A stretch of DNA of 64,000 nucleotides, from the NCBI RefSeq assembly GCF_000421605.1, contig NZ_ATXI01000002.1:93795-157794 (forward strand), given 5' to 3'. Each line of letters opens with the position of its first letter. The first letter of the stretch is position 1. This stretch comes from Thermodesulfobacterium thermophilum DSM 1276 (GTDB taxonomy: Bacteria > Desulfobacterota > Thermodesulfobacteria > Thermodesulfobacteriales > Thermodesulfobacteriaceae). A program made the translations under genes and the position numbers. Shown one piece after another: positions 16,685-25,526 of the stretch. The notes under the pieces were generated by a model that had not been told where the DNA came from, searched no databases, and saw nothing but the letters and a program-made list of their open reading frames with translations.

Positions 16685-17479
16685 TCATAAAACTTCTTCT
16701 AAAAATTTTTTGATAGCTTTTTTGAGTAAGGTCTCGTAGCGTTTTTCTCCTAAAGCTCGCCTTCCAAAGGTAAAATTAAATTCGTTTACCAGGGGTTTTT
16801 TGTCTTTAAAAAGAAAGTCTATGGCTACCAGATTAAATCTTGTTTTGGCTATAATTCTTTTGGTAAGTTCAACCACCCTTCTTTTTAACCCCCGTTGAGG
16901 AGGAGGGATTATGGTACCTTCTTGCACCAGGTTTTTCTTAAACCCTCCTGCCCTGAAGAAAACCAGAATGGTATCCCCAATAACCACACTTCTTGCGTCA
17001 AACTCCTCAGGTATGTATTCCTGGAAGACCACCCCATATCTACCAGACCTCTCCCAAGTCTTAAGCGTAGGTAAAAAGTTGTAAAAATCCTCTTTAGTTT
17101 TTAAGAGAAAAACCTCTGTCCCCTCATCTCCCCAGTTGCCTTTAACCACCACAGGAAAGCTGAGTTTTATTCCCTTGCGATAGGGGTTTTCTTCTAATCC
17201 ACAAAGCCTTGGCAATACCACACTCTCTGGATGAGGAAGTCTTAGGTTTTTACACATAAAAATTTGTCCGATTTTCCCAGGATATTGAAACCTTAAAGTA
17301 TATTCAGGAAAAACAGGAACACCTGAATTTTTTACCAAAAAATAAAGGTCTGAAGTAACTGTAGGAGGGAAGATCACTGCCTTGGCTTTGGATAAAAGGT
17401 CAAAAAAATCCTTATCTAAAGGTTCGAACAAAAAATAGTTAACATCACCTTTAAAAGTAGGCAAAAAGGATATAATCAT
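16685..17479 (-). CDS. RimK-like ATP-grasp protein
   Basis: A 264-aa ATP-grasp-fold protein. Visible features are the PGKIGQIFMCKNLRLPHPES segment that opens RimK-type ligases, PVVVKGNWGDEGTEVFLL (ATP-binding lysine and glycine-rich loop), VVFQEYIPEEFDARSVVIGD, and the metal-binding NLVAIDFLF / LVNEFNFTFG at the end. These enzymes join a carboxylate to an amine through an acyl phosphate; RimK adds glutamates to a ribosomal protein, others make peptides or pterin conjugates. The substrate is not evident. It lies 46 bp after a SPASM-type radical SAM gene and 6 bp before mtaB. Confidence 0.8.
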   Translation of the reverse strand: MIISFLPTFKGDVNYFLFEPLDKDFFDLLSKAKAVIFPPTVTSDLYFLVKNSGVPVFPEYTLRFQYPGKIGQIFMCKNLRLPHPESVVLPRLCGLEENPYRKGIKLSFPVVVKGNWGDEGTEVFLLKTKEDFYNFLPTLKTWERSGRYGVVFQEYIPEEFDARSVVIGDTILVFFRAGGFKKNLVQEGTIIPPPQRGLKRRVVELTKRIIAKTRFNLVAIDFLFKDKKPLVNEFNFTFGRRALGEKRYETLLKKAIKKFLEEVL

Positions 17480-17525
17480 AAGGACTTTATTTTACCTCTA
17501 TTTTTTAATTTTACTACTTTAGGGA

Positions 17526-18500
17526 TTAAAAGACTAACTCAATCCTTGCTTTGGGACAGGTTGCACAAACCGGTGGTTTAGCTCGAGAAAGATGAGCCTC
17601 TCGAAACTCTTTATATTCCTGTTTATTCCATATAGCCTTAAGGGTTTCTTGATGGATGTTACCAAAATAGACGTTTGTTTTTTGTTTGACTGGAATTCCT
17701 GTAAACACGCATGGGGATACCATTCCAAGGGAGTTAATGAAAAGGCTTTTTATCGGGTTTTCGCTACATACCCTTCCTTGAGAACAAGGCGACGGTAGGT
17801 TGAAAATCATCTTTAAGCCCAAGGATTTAGCTTTTTCAGCCACTTTTTCAGCCCGCTTTTTAAGGAGGTTAAAATCCTCTTCAGTTTGAGGAGCAAGACA
17901 TTCCTCCTCTAAATCTTTAGAGGGGACGAAATCAAGAAGGCTAACTATGATTTCTCTTATACCATATTCTGCCAAAAATTCAGGTAATCTTTCCAGTTCA
18001 TACTCGTTTGATCTGAGAAGCATGTAAGCTATATGAATTTGAGGATTTTGCTGTTTTAACGTCTTAACAGAGTTTATGGTTTCTATAGCTTTCAAAACCT
18101 GATTAAGAGAAGTTCCTTTTCTTAAACGGTCGTTGGTTTCTATCCCTGCTAAAGAAAGGGCTAAAACGTCAACCTTAGAAAACACTATTTTTTCTGCAAG
18201 GTCTTCGTTTATTAAGGTGCCATTTGTGGTAAAACCTACTTTAACTCCCTGGGCTTTAGCCAGCCTTACCATCTCAAAAAACTCAGGATTAAGAAGGGGT
18301 TCCCCCCAGCCCTGTAGATAAACAAGTTTAGTTTTTTTAAAATAAGGAAGGAGTTTCTTAAAAGTAGCTAAACTTAAATTGGCCCCTAACCAGTCTTTTC
18401 GCCAGACGGTATGGGGACAATAAAAACATTGTGCATTACACAGACCTGAAACTTCTATCTGTATCCAGTCAAAAGAAGGTAAAAAAAAGGCACTAAACAC
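17526..18500 (-). CDS. Radical SAM/SPASM protein
   Basis: A 324-aa radical SAM enzyme. The first cluster motif is CNAQCFYC near residue 21 (CX3CX2C); YLQGWGEPLLNPEF is the GGE-type SAM loop. The C-terminal region has CSQGRVCSENPIKSLFINSL, SPCVFTG and CATCPKA, consistent with a SPASM-type auxiliary-cluster domain. It overlaps the upstream DAHP synthase gene by 8 bp and is followed by an ATP-grasp gene, so the three are co-translated. The substrate is unknown; no small precursor-peptide gene is visible nearby. Confidence 0.82.
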   Translation of the reverse strand: MFSAFFLPSFDWIQIEVSGLCNAQCFYCPHTVWRKDWLGANLSLATFKKLLPYFKKTKLVYLQGWGEPLLNPEFFEMVRLAKAQGVKVGFTTNGTLINEDLAEKIVFSKVDVLALSLAGIETNDRLRKGTSLNQVLKAIETINSVKTLKQQNPQIHIAYMLLRSNEYELERLPEFLAEYGIREIIVSLLDFVPSKDLEEECLAPQTEEDFNLLKKRAEKVAEKAKSLGLKMIFNLPSPCSQGRVCSENPIKSLFINSLGMVSPCVFTGIPVKQKTNVYFGNIHQETLKAIWNKQEYKEFREAHLSRAKPPVCATCPKARIELVF

Positions 18501-19605
18501 CCTTATCTTTTACCAACTTTTTAAGCTCTAAGTAGGTTTCTCTCACCTTATATACATACTCAAGATAAAGAGGAAGCTCCTCTAATGGCAAGGCCTGAGG
18601 CCCATCACATAAAGCCTTTTCTGGGCAGGGATGAAACTCTACCAGGATGGCATTGGCTCCGGCAATTACCCCCTGTGCAGTTATATGATAGATGTCTCTA
18701 ATACCATCTGGAGCTTTTACTCTGGAACCTATAGGATGAGAAGGGTCTATGCATACAGGCAATCTGGTAAGTCTTTTGACTACAGGAACATGGGCAAAAT
18801 CTACCAGGTTTCTATGAGGATCTCCTAAGTGAGTTCTAACCCCTCTTAGGCAAAAGATGATGTTGGTATTTCCTTCTGAGGCTATGTATTCTGCGGCATT
18901 CAAGCTTTCTTCTAAGGCAAGGCCATATCCTCTTTTATAAAGTACAGGAAAATCAAGCTGTCTGCCTACAGCTTTTAATAATTCAAAATTTTGGGCGTTT
19001 CTTGTCCCTATTTGTAGGATAACCCCACAAGGATGGCCTGTTAGGTCCAGGGCTTCTCTGATTTCATCTATATGATGAGGAGAGAGCACCTCCATCACTA
19101 TTACTTTAATCCCATATTTTCTTGCTAAGTCAAACAGCCAGGGAAGACATTCTTTTCCTAATCCCTGGAAGTCATAAGGCGAGGTTCTTGGTTTATAAGC
19201 CCCCATTCTGGCACAACACACCCCGTTTTCTTTTAAAGCTTTAAAAATAGCTTCAGCATTTTCATAAGTATCTACAGCACAAAGCCCTGCAAAGATATGG
19301 AAAGAATCCTGACTAAATTTTAGGTCTTTATAGGTGAAACCAAAATCAGTAAGAACCCCATGCCTTCCTATCAACCTATATTTAGCAGTAACGTTTATGG
19401 CTTTTTCAACCCCTGGTAAGCTTTCTATATCTTCCTGAGACACCATATAGTCTTCTCCTATCAGGTGTACTTCAAGTAGCGTACGGGTAACCCCTTTGTT
19501 TTCTATCACCTTGATCTGTAAGTGAGGAAATCGTTCGAGATATTTTAATAGGGAATGAAACTCAGGGCTTTCTTGAGTAACATGAGGTTCCATAATGATG
19601 ATCAT
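18493..19605 (-). CDS. aroF: 3-deoxy-7-phosphoheptulonate synthase (type I-beta)
   Basis: DAHP synthase, first step of the shikimate pathway (PEP plus erythrose 4-phosphate). Residues 1-75 are the ferredoxin-like N-terminal domain found in the Thermotoga-type enzyme; the barrel carries RMGAYKPRTSPYDFQGLG, IQIGTRNAQNFELL, LCLRG-like IIFCLRGVRTH, and CIDPSHPIGSR for metal and phosphate binding. AAGGAGGG lies eight bases upstream of the ATG. It leads a minus-strand operon and overlaps the radical SAM gene. Aromatic synthesis genes trpB, trpA and aroB lie elsewhere in the window. Confidence 0.94.
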   Translation of the reverse strand: MIIIMEPHVTQESPEFHSLLKYLERFPHLQIKVIENKGVTRTLLEVHLIGEDYMVSQEDIESLPGVEKAINVTAKYRLIGRHGVLTDFGFTYKDLKFSQDSFHIFAGLCAVDTYENAEAIFKALKENGVCCARMGAYKPRTSPYDFQGLGKECLPWLFDLARKYGIKVIVMEVLSPHHIDEIREALDLTGHPCGVILQIGTRNAQNFELLKAVGRQLDFPVLYKRGYGLALEESLNAAEYIASEGNTNIIFCLRGVRTHLGDPHRNLVDFAHVPVVKRLTRLPVCIDPSHPIGSRVKAPDGIRDIYHITAQGVIAGANAILVEFHPCPEKALCDGPQALPLEELPLYLEYVYKVRETYLELKKLVKDKGV

Positions 19606-19771
19606 GATAAACCCTCCTTGAAGTCTTTGATTAAACTTTTTTAAATTTTAGTTAATACCTATTTAAAAAAATTGCAACCCCTGTTTTTTACTGTTTCAGA
19701 GGCTTTTAAAAAACTTTTTTCAAGCTATATTTAATTTTGAGTTTGAATAAAAACTAACGAGTTGAAAGGAA

Positions 19772-20197
19772 ATGAGCCATAAAATTCTAATCCTTGATAC
19801 AGGAAAAGAATGGGGCGGAGGGACTATTTCCTTAATCGAACTTTTAAAACGAATAGACAAGAAAAAATATAATTTTACTGCTTTGTTTTATCACAACTAT
19901 AACAAAGGGGTTGAATCTAACGTTCAAAAGGAACTTGAAACTTTAGGGGTAAAGTTTATTGTTTTGCCACAACAACCTAAATCGTTGAAAACCAAATTGA
20001 TAAAGGAATTTTTGAGAGTTCTTCTGTTTTTCAATCAAAAATTAAGAAAATATGCAATTTTTTGGGTAGATTATTTCTTTCGCATAAAACCTAACGCCAA
20101 AATTATCGCAAAACTTGTAAAAGATTTAAAGATAGACTTGATATACATGAACAATCAGCCTGCAACCAATCTTGAAGGAATCTTAGCTGCAAAATGA
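19772..20197 (+). CDS. GT4 glycosyltransferase, N-terminal half
   Basis: The acceptor-side Rossmann domain of a GT4 (GT-B) glycosyltransferase: MSHKILILDTGKEWGGGTIS is the usual glycine-rich opening, and the chain ends with NNQPATNLEGILAAK. The stop overlaps the next start as ATGA at 20194-20197. The next gene begins MTNIPAVLHCRTI, exactly what should follow in a single protein. Adding one A to the AAAA run would fuse both into about 403 aa, a normal GT4 length. It is the first gene of the LPS-core operon. Confidence 0.75.
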   Translation: MSHKILILDTGKEWGGGTISLIELLKRIDKKKYNFTALFYHNYNKGVESNVQKELETLGVKFIVLPQQPKSLKTKLIKEFLRVLLFFNQKLRKYAIFWVDYFFRIKPNAKIIAKLVKDLKIDLIYMNNQPATNLEGILAAK

Positions 20198-20982
20198 CAA
20201 ATATTCCTGCTGTGCTTCATTGTAGAACAATACCTAAGTTAAATAAATTTTTAATAAAACAAACTAACCTCTGGGTAGAAAAAATAATCTGTGTTTCAGA
20301 TGGAGTAAGGGATTTTTTGGTAGAAAATGGTATTTTCTCAGAAAAATGTGTGGTGGTTTACAATGGAATAGATATCCATTTAAACCCTTCTATGCCTCCT
20401 AACGAAATAAGAAAAAATTTAGGCATTTCTGAAAAAGATGTCGTTATAGGCACAGTTGGAACTTTATGTAAAAGAAAAAGAGTAGATGATTTTATTGAGG
20501 TAATGTTTTTGTTAAAAAAGCAAATCAAAGAACCTTTTAAAGCAGTTATAGTAGGAGATGGCCCAGAAAAGGAAGAGTTGATAAAATTGGTTAGAGAGAG
20601 AAATTTAGAAAAAGAGATTATTTTTGCTGGTTTTCAGTCTGACCCTATTTCGTATATTAACGCCTTTGATGTGTTTGTGTTGACATCAGAAAGGGAGGGA
20701 TTCCCTCGTGTTATTTTAGAATCTATGCTTATGGGGAAACCGGTTGTGGCCTCAAAGATACCTGGAGTTCTTAGTTTGGTGGTAGATGGAGAGACAGGTT
20801 TTCTTGTTCCCCCTAAAAATCCTCAAGGATTTACAGAAAAAATTTCGCTGTTGATAAAGGATCCTCAGTTGAGAAAAAAACTAGGAGAACAGGGAAGAAA
20901 GAGGATTTTGAAGAATTTTTCTATTGAAAAATATGTAGAGGGAGTAGAAAAAGTTTTCGCAGAAGTTTTAGGAAAAAAGTAA
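20194..20982 (+). CDS. GT4 glycosyltransferase, C-terminal half
   Basis: The nucleotide-sugar-binding half of a GT4 enzyme. It has VVYNGIDIHLNPS, IGTVGTLCKRKRVDDFIE, VIVGDGPEKEELI, FAGFQSDPISYINAFDVFVL and the catalytic EREGFPRVILESMLMGKPVV segment (EX7E). Alone it would lack the acceptor domain encoded by the preceding overlapping frame. It may be translated by coupling at the ATGA junction and could work as a two-part enzyme, but a recent frameshift is simpler. Confidence 0.78.
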   Translation: MTNIPAVLHCRTIPKLNKFLIKQTNLWVEKIICVSDGVRDFLVENGIFSEKCVVVYNGIDIHLNPSMPPNEIRKNLGISEKDVVIGTVGTLCKRKRVDDFIEVMFLLKKQIKEPFKAVIVGDGPEKEELIKLVRERNLEKEIIFAGFQSDPISYINAFDVFVLTSEREGFPRVILESMLMGKPVVASKIPGVLSLVVDGETGFLVPPKNPQGFTEKISLLIKDPQLRKKLGEQGRKRILKNFSIEKYVEGVEKVFAEVLGKK

Positions 20983-20989
20983 AATTGAT

Positions 20990-22117
20990 ATGCTTTACCT
21001 ATTGTTAAGTTACCTTTTTTATCCTTTAATCCAGTTTATTATCAGTTTAAAGAATAGAAACAAAGAATTTCGAAAAATTTTGGTCATTCAGGCTGCAAAA
21101 ATAGGGGATTTTATTTGTACTACGCATGTGTTTAGAGAGATAAAAAAAGCCTATCCTGAGTCTCGTTTAACTGTAATGGTTAATCCTATGGTAAAAGAAC
21201 TTGCAGAAAATAATCCTTACATCGATGAAGTTGTTTTTTTTTCACCCAAGGACTATAAAGGGTTTTTAGGTAAGATCAAACTTGCCAATTATATAAAAAA
21301 AGGAGGATATGATTTAGGTATAGCACTTAATCCAAACCTACCTTTTACCATAGGTCTTTTATGGGGGTTGGTTCCTACAAGGATTTCTATATTGCCTAAT
21401 TTTTGCGGGTTAACCTTTCGCCTTGCCTCTAAATTTTATACCTATTTAGAACCGCATGTTTCAGGTCAGCTGGTGGTTGAAACCTATTTAAAACTTTTAG
21501 GAAAGATAGGAATCCAAAGCAACAACCTTTCTAAAGAAGTTTATAAAACTTCAGATGCAGACAAAAAAGTAACAGAAGTCTTACAAGGTATAACCAAACC
21601 ACTTGTTGGAATATCAGTTAGTAGTGGAAATAAACTTAAGGAGTTAGAAAACGAAAAAATCGCAGAAGTTATAAATAAAATTTTACAAGAAAAAGATTGT
21701 TATATCGTTCTGATCGGATCCTCTCAAGATAAACTTAAGGCACAAGAGGTATTAAAACTGGTTAAAAATAAAGAAAAAGTTTTAGATTTGACAGGAAGAT
21801 TTAGTTTAGGAGAACTACCAGCCCTACTTGAAAGACTTTCTGTCTTTATAGGAGTTGATACAGGAATAACCTACATGGCAGATGCTTTAAAAATTCCTAT
21901 TGTTTACATCCCGGGACCCATAGACATCTCTGAGCAACATCCTACAGAGAGTAGAATATTTTGGGTTAGGGAAAACCTCAGTTGCGCACCTTGTAGTTTT
22001 GTTTTTAAAACCGTTAGCTTTTGTAAAAACAACATAAGAACCTGTGTTAAATTGATAGACCCCGAAAAAATCGTAGCCGGAGTTAAAAAATTTTTAGAAA
22101 CTTCTAAAGAAAATTGA
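20990..22117 (+). CDS. GT9 heptosyltransferase-like protein
   Basis: ADP-heptose:LPS heptosyltransferase family (GT9), 375 aa. ILVIQAAKIGDFICTTHVFR, then VMVNPMVKELAENNPYIDEV form the N-terminal domain; the C-terminal domain has VLIGSSQDKL, LTGRFSLGELPALLERLSVF and GVDTGITYMADALKIPIV with PGPIDISEQHP. A hydrophobic N-terminus suggests membrane association. A CAPC...C...C pattern near residue 330 (SCAPCSFVFKTVSFCKNNIRTC) is typical of the family tail. It sits 7 bp after the GT4 gene and overlaps the kinase gene, supporting a role in LPS inner-core assembly. Confidence 0.88.
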   Translation: MLYLLLSYLFYPLIQFIISLKNRNKEFRKILVIQAAKIGDFICTTHVFREIKKAYPESRLTVMVNPMVKELAENNPYIDEVVFFSPKDYKGFLGKIKLANYIKKGGYDLGIALNPNLPFTIGLLWGLVPTRISILPNFCGLTFRLASKFYTYLEPHVSGQLVVETYLKLLGKIGIQSNNLSKEVYKTSDADKKVTEVLQGITKPLVGISVSSGNKLKELENEKIAEVINKILQEKDCYIVLIGSSQDKLKAQEVLKLVKNKEKVLDLTGRFSLGELPALLERLSVFIGVDTGITYMADALKIPIVYIPGPIDISEQHPTESRIFWVRENLSCAPCSFVFKTVSFCKNNIRTCVKLIDPEKIVAGVKKFLETSKEN

Positions 22118-22869
22118 ATAAAATATTAAACATGTATGTTTCAAAGATCTCTGATTTTGAAGTTGTTGATGCACATTTGCCGTTTTTTTATAAAATTTTC
22201 GACCCTAATTTGTTAAGACTCAACCTCCCTGCTCCTTTTTTTGAACGAGAAAAACGCTACAGACAAATCAAAGGTTATGAGGTAAACGGACAGAAATTTT
22301 ATATCAAAATCTATACTGCCCACTTTGAGGAGGCAGAGGCTGAGTGGGAAAATCTTTTAAAGCTAAAAGCTTTAGGTTTTTCTGTCCCTGAACCTTTTTT
22401 CAGGCACAAATCTTTCGATAAGGTTGAAATAGCAACCTTTGCCCTAAAAGGGGTTCCCCTTTCAAGTTTAATACCAAAGAGCCAACAAAACCAAGAATTT
22501 TTACTCTACAGACTTGCAGAGCTGATTTCAAGAATGCATTTAAAAAATTTTTTTCATCAAGATTGTTATCTAAACCATTTTTTCTGGGATGAACATAGCC
22601 AAAACTTAGGGTTTTTAGACGTATCAAGGGTTATCAAAGATCCCAAAATTCCCCTAAGGTATCAAATCAAGGATTTAGGCCAGCTTGGCTATTCTTTTGA
22701 GGAGTATTTTGGAAATAGCGGACCGATCCTATTTGAGAAGTTCCTATCTTATTATTTAGGTCTGGTTAACCAGTCTTCTAAAGGGTTGCTAAAATTTTTA
22801 GTAAAACTCAAAGTCTGGTTAATCAGAAGAAGAACACTCAAAGCCAAAAAAAGAGGGAAAAAACTATAA
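22114..22869 (+). CDS. LPS core kinase, WaaP/KdkA-like
   Basis: Small kinase-like protein (251 aa) of the Kdo/heptose kinase group. YIKIYTAHFEEAEAEWENL provides the ATP-binding Lys and Glu; HLKNFFHQDCYLNHFFWD is the catalytic HxD...N loop, and LGFLDVSR holds the metal-binding Asp. The TTG at 22114 overlaps the preceding stop; an ATG at 22132 is an alternative. Lies between a GT9 and a GT39-like gene, consistent with phosphorylating LPS core sugars. Confidence 0.8.
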   Translation: MNKILNMYVSKISDFEVVDAHLPFFYKIFDPNLLRLNLPAPFFEREKRYRQIKGYEVNGQKFYIKIYTAHFEEAEAEWENLLKLKALGFSVPEPFFRHKSFDKVEIATFALKGVPLSSLIPKSQQNQEFLLYRLAELISRMHLKNFFHQDCYLNHFFWDEHSQNLGFLDVSRVIKDPKIPLRYQIKDLGQLGYSFEEYFGNSGPILFEKFLSYYLGLVNQSSKGLLKFLVKLKVWLIRRRTLKAKKRGKKL

Positions 22870-22904
22870 TTTCAATTTTTTGAAAATAAGCTAAAATAGC
22901 GGGT

Positions 22905-24464
22905 ATGAAAGACAGGGTTGATAAAATCGGGATAGTAGTTTTACTCATTGGATTTGTCCTCAGACTCTATGAGTTCTGGTCCATAGAGCTTATTTCTCGC
23001 GATTCTCCCCTTTATCTTTATCAGGCGATGGTCCTTGCTACAGGCAACCTCAACCTTTTAGACCTTTGTGGCCTTTCTTCAAGGATAAGGGAAATTAACC
23101 TTTTTTCAGTTGCGATCGTTCCGTTTTATTATCTTTTTAGAGATTGGGAGGTTGCAGGAAAGTTGGTTTCTTTTGTCTCAAGCTCTCTTTCTTTGGTTTT
23201 GCTTTATTCAATCATGAGAAGAGTTTTTAAAGCTCCTATCCTTTATTTAGTTTTATTAGCCTATAGCTTTAATCCAACCTTGATAAAAGAGTCTGCAGAG
23301 GTGATGAGGGAGTCTTTTTTTACCTTTTTAGTCCTTTTGGGAGTCTGGTTTTTTATAAAAGGTTATCAGGAGTCAAGCAAAAAAAAGGTTATTTTTTTTG
23401 TGTTAGCCAATCTTTTCTGGGTTTTATCTTCTTGGGTAAGGGTTGAAGGGGTATTTCTCATAGGGTTAACTTTCTTGTATCTTCTTTTCTGTTTTATCTT
23501 TGGAAAAGACAAAAAATCAGCCTTAAACACCTTGGTTAGCTTTTCTATAATACCTTTTATCCTTCTTTTAGTGGGTATAGGTTATGTAAGTTTTTATAAA
23601 GGGTTTTTTTTGGTTGAATTAAAGGGCAAGCTTTCTTGCTTAAACCCCTTTGAACAGCCCTTCGCAAAAGAGTTAAAAAACTTCAGATATTTAGACATTC
23701 CTATGCCTTCTCCTTATTTCTGGGATATTTTAAAGCAGAACCTTTGGCTGATTGCCTTTGGAACTACTTTTTTTTATAAATTTATCCCTGCTCTACACTT
23801 CCCTATCTTTCTTTTATTTTTAGCAGGATTTAAAAACTTAAGAAGTTTTCTTAAGGAAAACCCTTTAACTACATACTTTTTGGTAATTTCAGTGGGATAT
23901 TTTGTGGGACTCTGGTATTTTACCTTTGCTAAATGGTATATGGAAAAAAGATATATGTTGCCCCTTCTCTATTTTGTAAGTCCTATCGTGGGGGTAGGAA
24001 TGCTTAATGTTAAAACCTTTTTAGAATGGAAATTTAGGCTTTCTTCTGACAAGATTATAGGACTTCTTATGGCCTATATCGTAATTTTTTCAGGTATTAA
24101 GGTGTTTCAGCCAGAAAGGGTAGATAAATTAGGGATTAAACAGGTAGCCTTAGATATAGCAAGGTCTCTTCCAGAGGAAGAGCTAAAGGTTTGCTCGGAA
24201 AAAGCCTGTAAAAATTTAGTTTTTACCAGAGAAGGAAAACTTCTTTTTTATATTTCAAACTACAAAAAGGTTCCTCTGTGTCCCGCAATCGAATGGAGAG
24301 ATTTTTATGTTAAACTTGGGAAAAGGACTGTGGATGAGGTGGTAAACTACATCACTTCTAAAGGATATAAATTTGCTATCCTGGAACGAGAAATATTTAA
24401 AGAAAACACCTTTGTTTTAAAACAACGGTTAGAATTCTCAGGTATCAAAGTTTATGTTTTATAG
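22905..24464 (+). CDS. GT39/ArnT-like membrane glycosyltransferase
   Basis: A 519-aa multi-pass membrane protein with roughly ten hydrophobic segments. The first periplasmic loop contains ISRDSPLYLYQAMVLATGN, whose acidic residue occupies the catalytic position of GT-C enzymes such as PMT and ArnT. KESAEVMRESFFTFLVLLGVW matches the second loop region of the family. The last about 110 residues are soluble. These enzymes transfer sugars from polyprenyl phosphate to lipid A or glycans in the periplasm. Its position in the LPS operon fits a core or lipid A modification. Confidence 0.75.
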   Translation: MKDRVDKIGIVVLLIGFVLRLYEFWSIELISRDSPLYLYQAMVLATGNLNLLDLCGLSSRIREINLFSVAIVPFYYLFRDWEVAGKLVSFVSSSLSLVLLYSIMRRVFKAPILYLVLLAYSFNPTLIKESAEVMRESFFTFLVLLGVWFFIKGYQESSKKKVIFFVLANLFWVLSSWVRVEGVFLIGLTFLYLLFCFIFGKDKKSALNTLVSFSIIPFILLLVGIGYVSFYKGFFLVELKGKLSCLNPFEQPFAKELKNFRYLDIPMPSPYFWDILKQNLWLIAFGTTFFYKFIPALHFPIFLLFLAGFKNLRSFLKENPLTTYFLVISVGYFVGLWYFTFAKWYMEKRYMLPLLYFVSPIVGVGMLNVKTFLEWKFRLSSDKIIGLLMAYIVIFSGIKVFQPERVDKLGIKQVALDIARSLPEEELKVCSEKACKNLVFTREGKLLFYISNYKKVPLCPAIEWRDFYVKLGKRTVDEVVNYITSKGYKFAILEREIFKENTFVLKQRLEFSGIKVYVL

Positions 24465-24473
24465 CGTTTTTGA

Positions 24474-25526
24474 ATGAAAAAAATCATTCTTTTAAGGCCA
24501 AAAATAGGTTTTGGGATCGGTGGGGCTGAGGCCCACGCAGCAAACGTAGCCTTAAAGCTTTTAGAACGAGGGTTTAAGGTAGGACTAATTGCCCATACCA
24601 TATCTTTCCCAGAAGAGATCCTAAAAAATTTGGAGCTATATCAGGTAAAATGGAAAGGCTTTGGGTCAGTACCTAAACATCTTTTCTTTATCTCCCAAGC
24701 TAAAACAATCCTTGCCAATCTTTCTTCCTACAAACTCATAAGCTTTTTTCGCTATCCCTATCCCTCTGACCTTTTTATCCTTTGCGACCCTTTGATAGCC
24801 TTTTTACAGCAACAAAAAGCTTCAATTTTTAGACGTTTTAGCCTTAGATATAAAATCCTTCTAACCTTTGAAAAAAAAGCACTTGTTAACGCAAAAAAGG
24901 TGGTTTCTCTTTTTTGTCTTGGCAAAGAGTTGATCAAACAGTTTTATCCAGAGGTCTACAGTAAAACTGTAGTTTGTTATAGGGGAATGGATTTTAAAAG
25001 ATTTAACCCCTCTTTGAAAAAGCTAAAAACAATTTGTAGAAAAGAAAAAGGTTTCAGAGAGGAGGATTTTTTGCTTCTTTTCGTAGGGTATGATGCTAAA
25101 AGGAAAGGGCTTTCTCTTCTGATGGAGGTTTTACCAGAACTTCCAGAAAGGGTGAAGTTGCTTGTGGTTGGGATAGAAGGAATTTCCACCAAAAGGGTGT
25201 TCTTTTTAGGTAAAACTAAAGAAATAGAAAAATACTATGCTATGGCAGACCTTTTTGTTCTTCCTACGAGGTATGACCCTGGAGCCATGGCAACGCTTGA
25301 GGCTTTAGCTACAGGAACTCCTGTGGTTACCACTTTTTATGATGGGACAAGTGAGTTTGTTAAGGAGGGACTTAATGGATTTGTGGTAAACCGAACAAAA
25401 GAAGACTTAAGGCAGGCAATTTTAAAGGCCTTGGCCCTTAGGTTTGATCCAGAAAGGATTTCGCAAACTGTAAGTCATCTAACCTGGGATAGTTATGTGG
25501 ACTGCCTTATTTCCCAACTGGAATAG
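24474..25526 (+). CDS. GT4 glycosyltransferase
   Basis: A 350-aa GT-B enzyme. The N-terminus ILLRPKIGFGIGGAEAHAANV is the glycine-rich acceptor loop; VVCYRGMDFKRFNP, LLFVGYDAKRKGLSLL, YYAMADLFVLPTRYDPGAMA and TLEALATGTPVVTT form the donor-binding domain, with the EX7E-like motif changed to DPGAMATLE as in WaaG-type transferases. It starts 9 bp after the GT39 gene and overlaps the next kinase-like gene by 32 bp. Confidence 0.88.
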   Translation: MKKIILLRPKIGFGIGGAEAHAANVALKLLERGFKVGLIAHTISFPEEILKNLELYQVKWKGFGSVPKHLFFISQAKTILANLSSYKLISFFRYPYPSDLFILCDPLIAFLQQQKASIFRRFSLRYKILLTFEKKALVNAKKVVSLFCLGKELIKQFYPEVYSKTVVCYRGMDFKRFNPSLKKLKTICRKEKGFREEDFLLLFVGYDAKRKGLSLLMEVLPELPERVKLLVVGIEGISTKRVFFLGKTKEIEKYYAMADLFVLPTRYDPGAMATLEALATGTPVVTTFYDGTSEFVKEGLNGFVVNRTKEDLRQAILKALALRFDPERISQTVSHLTWDSYVDCLISQLE

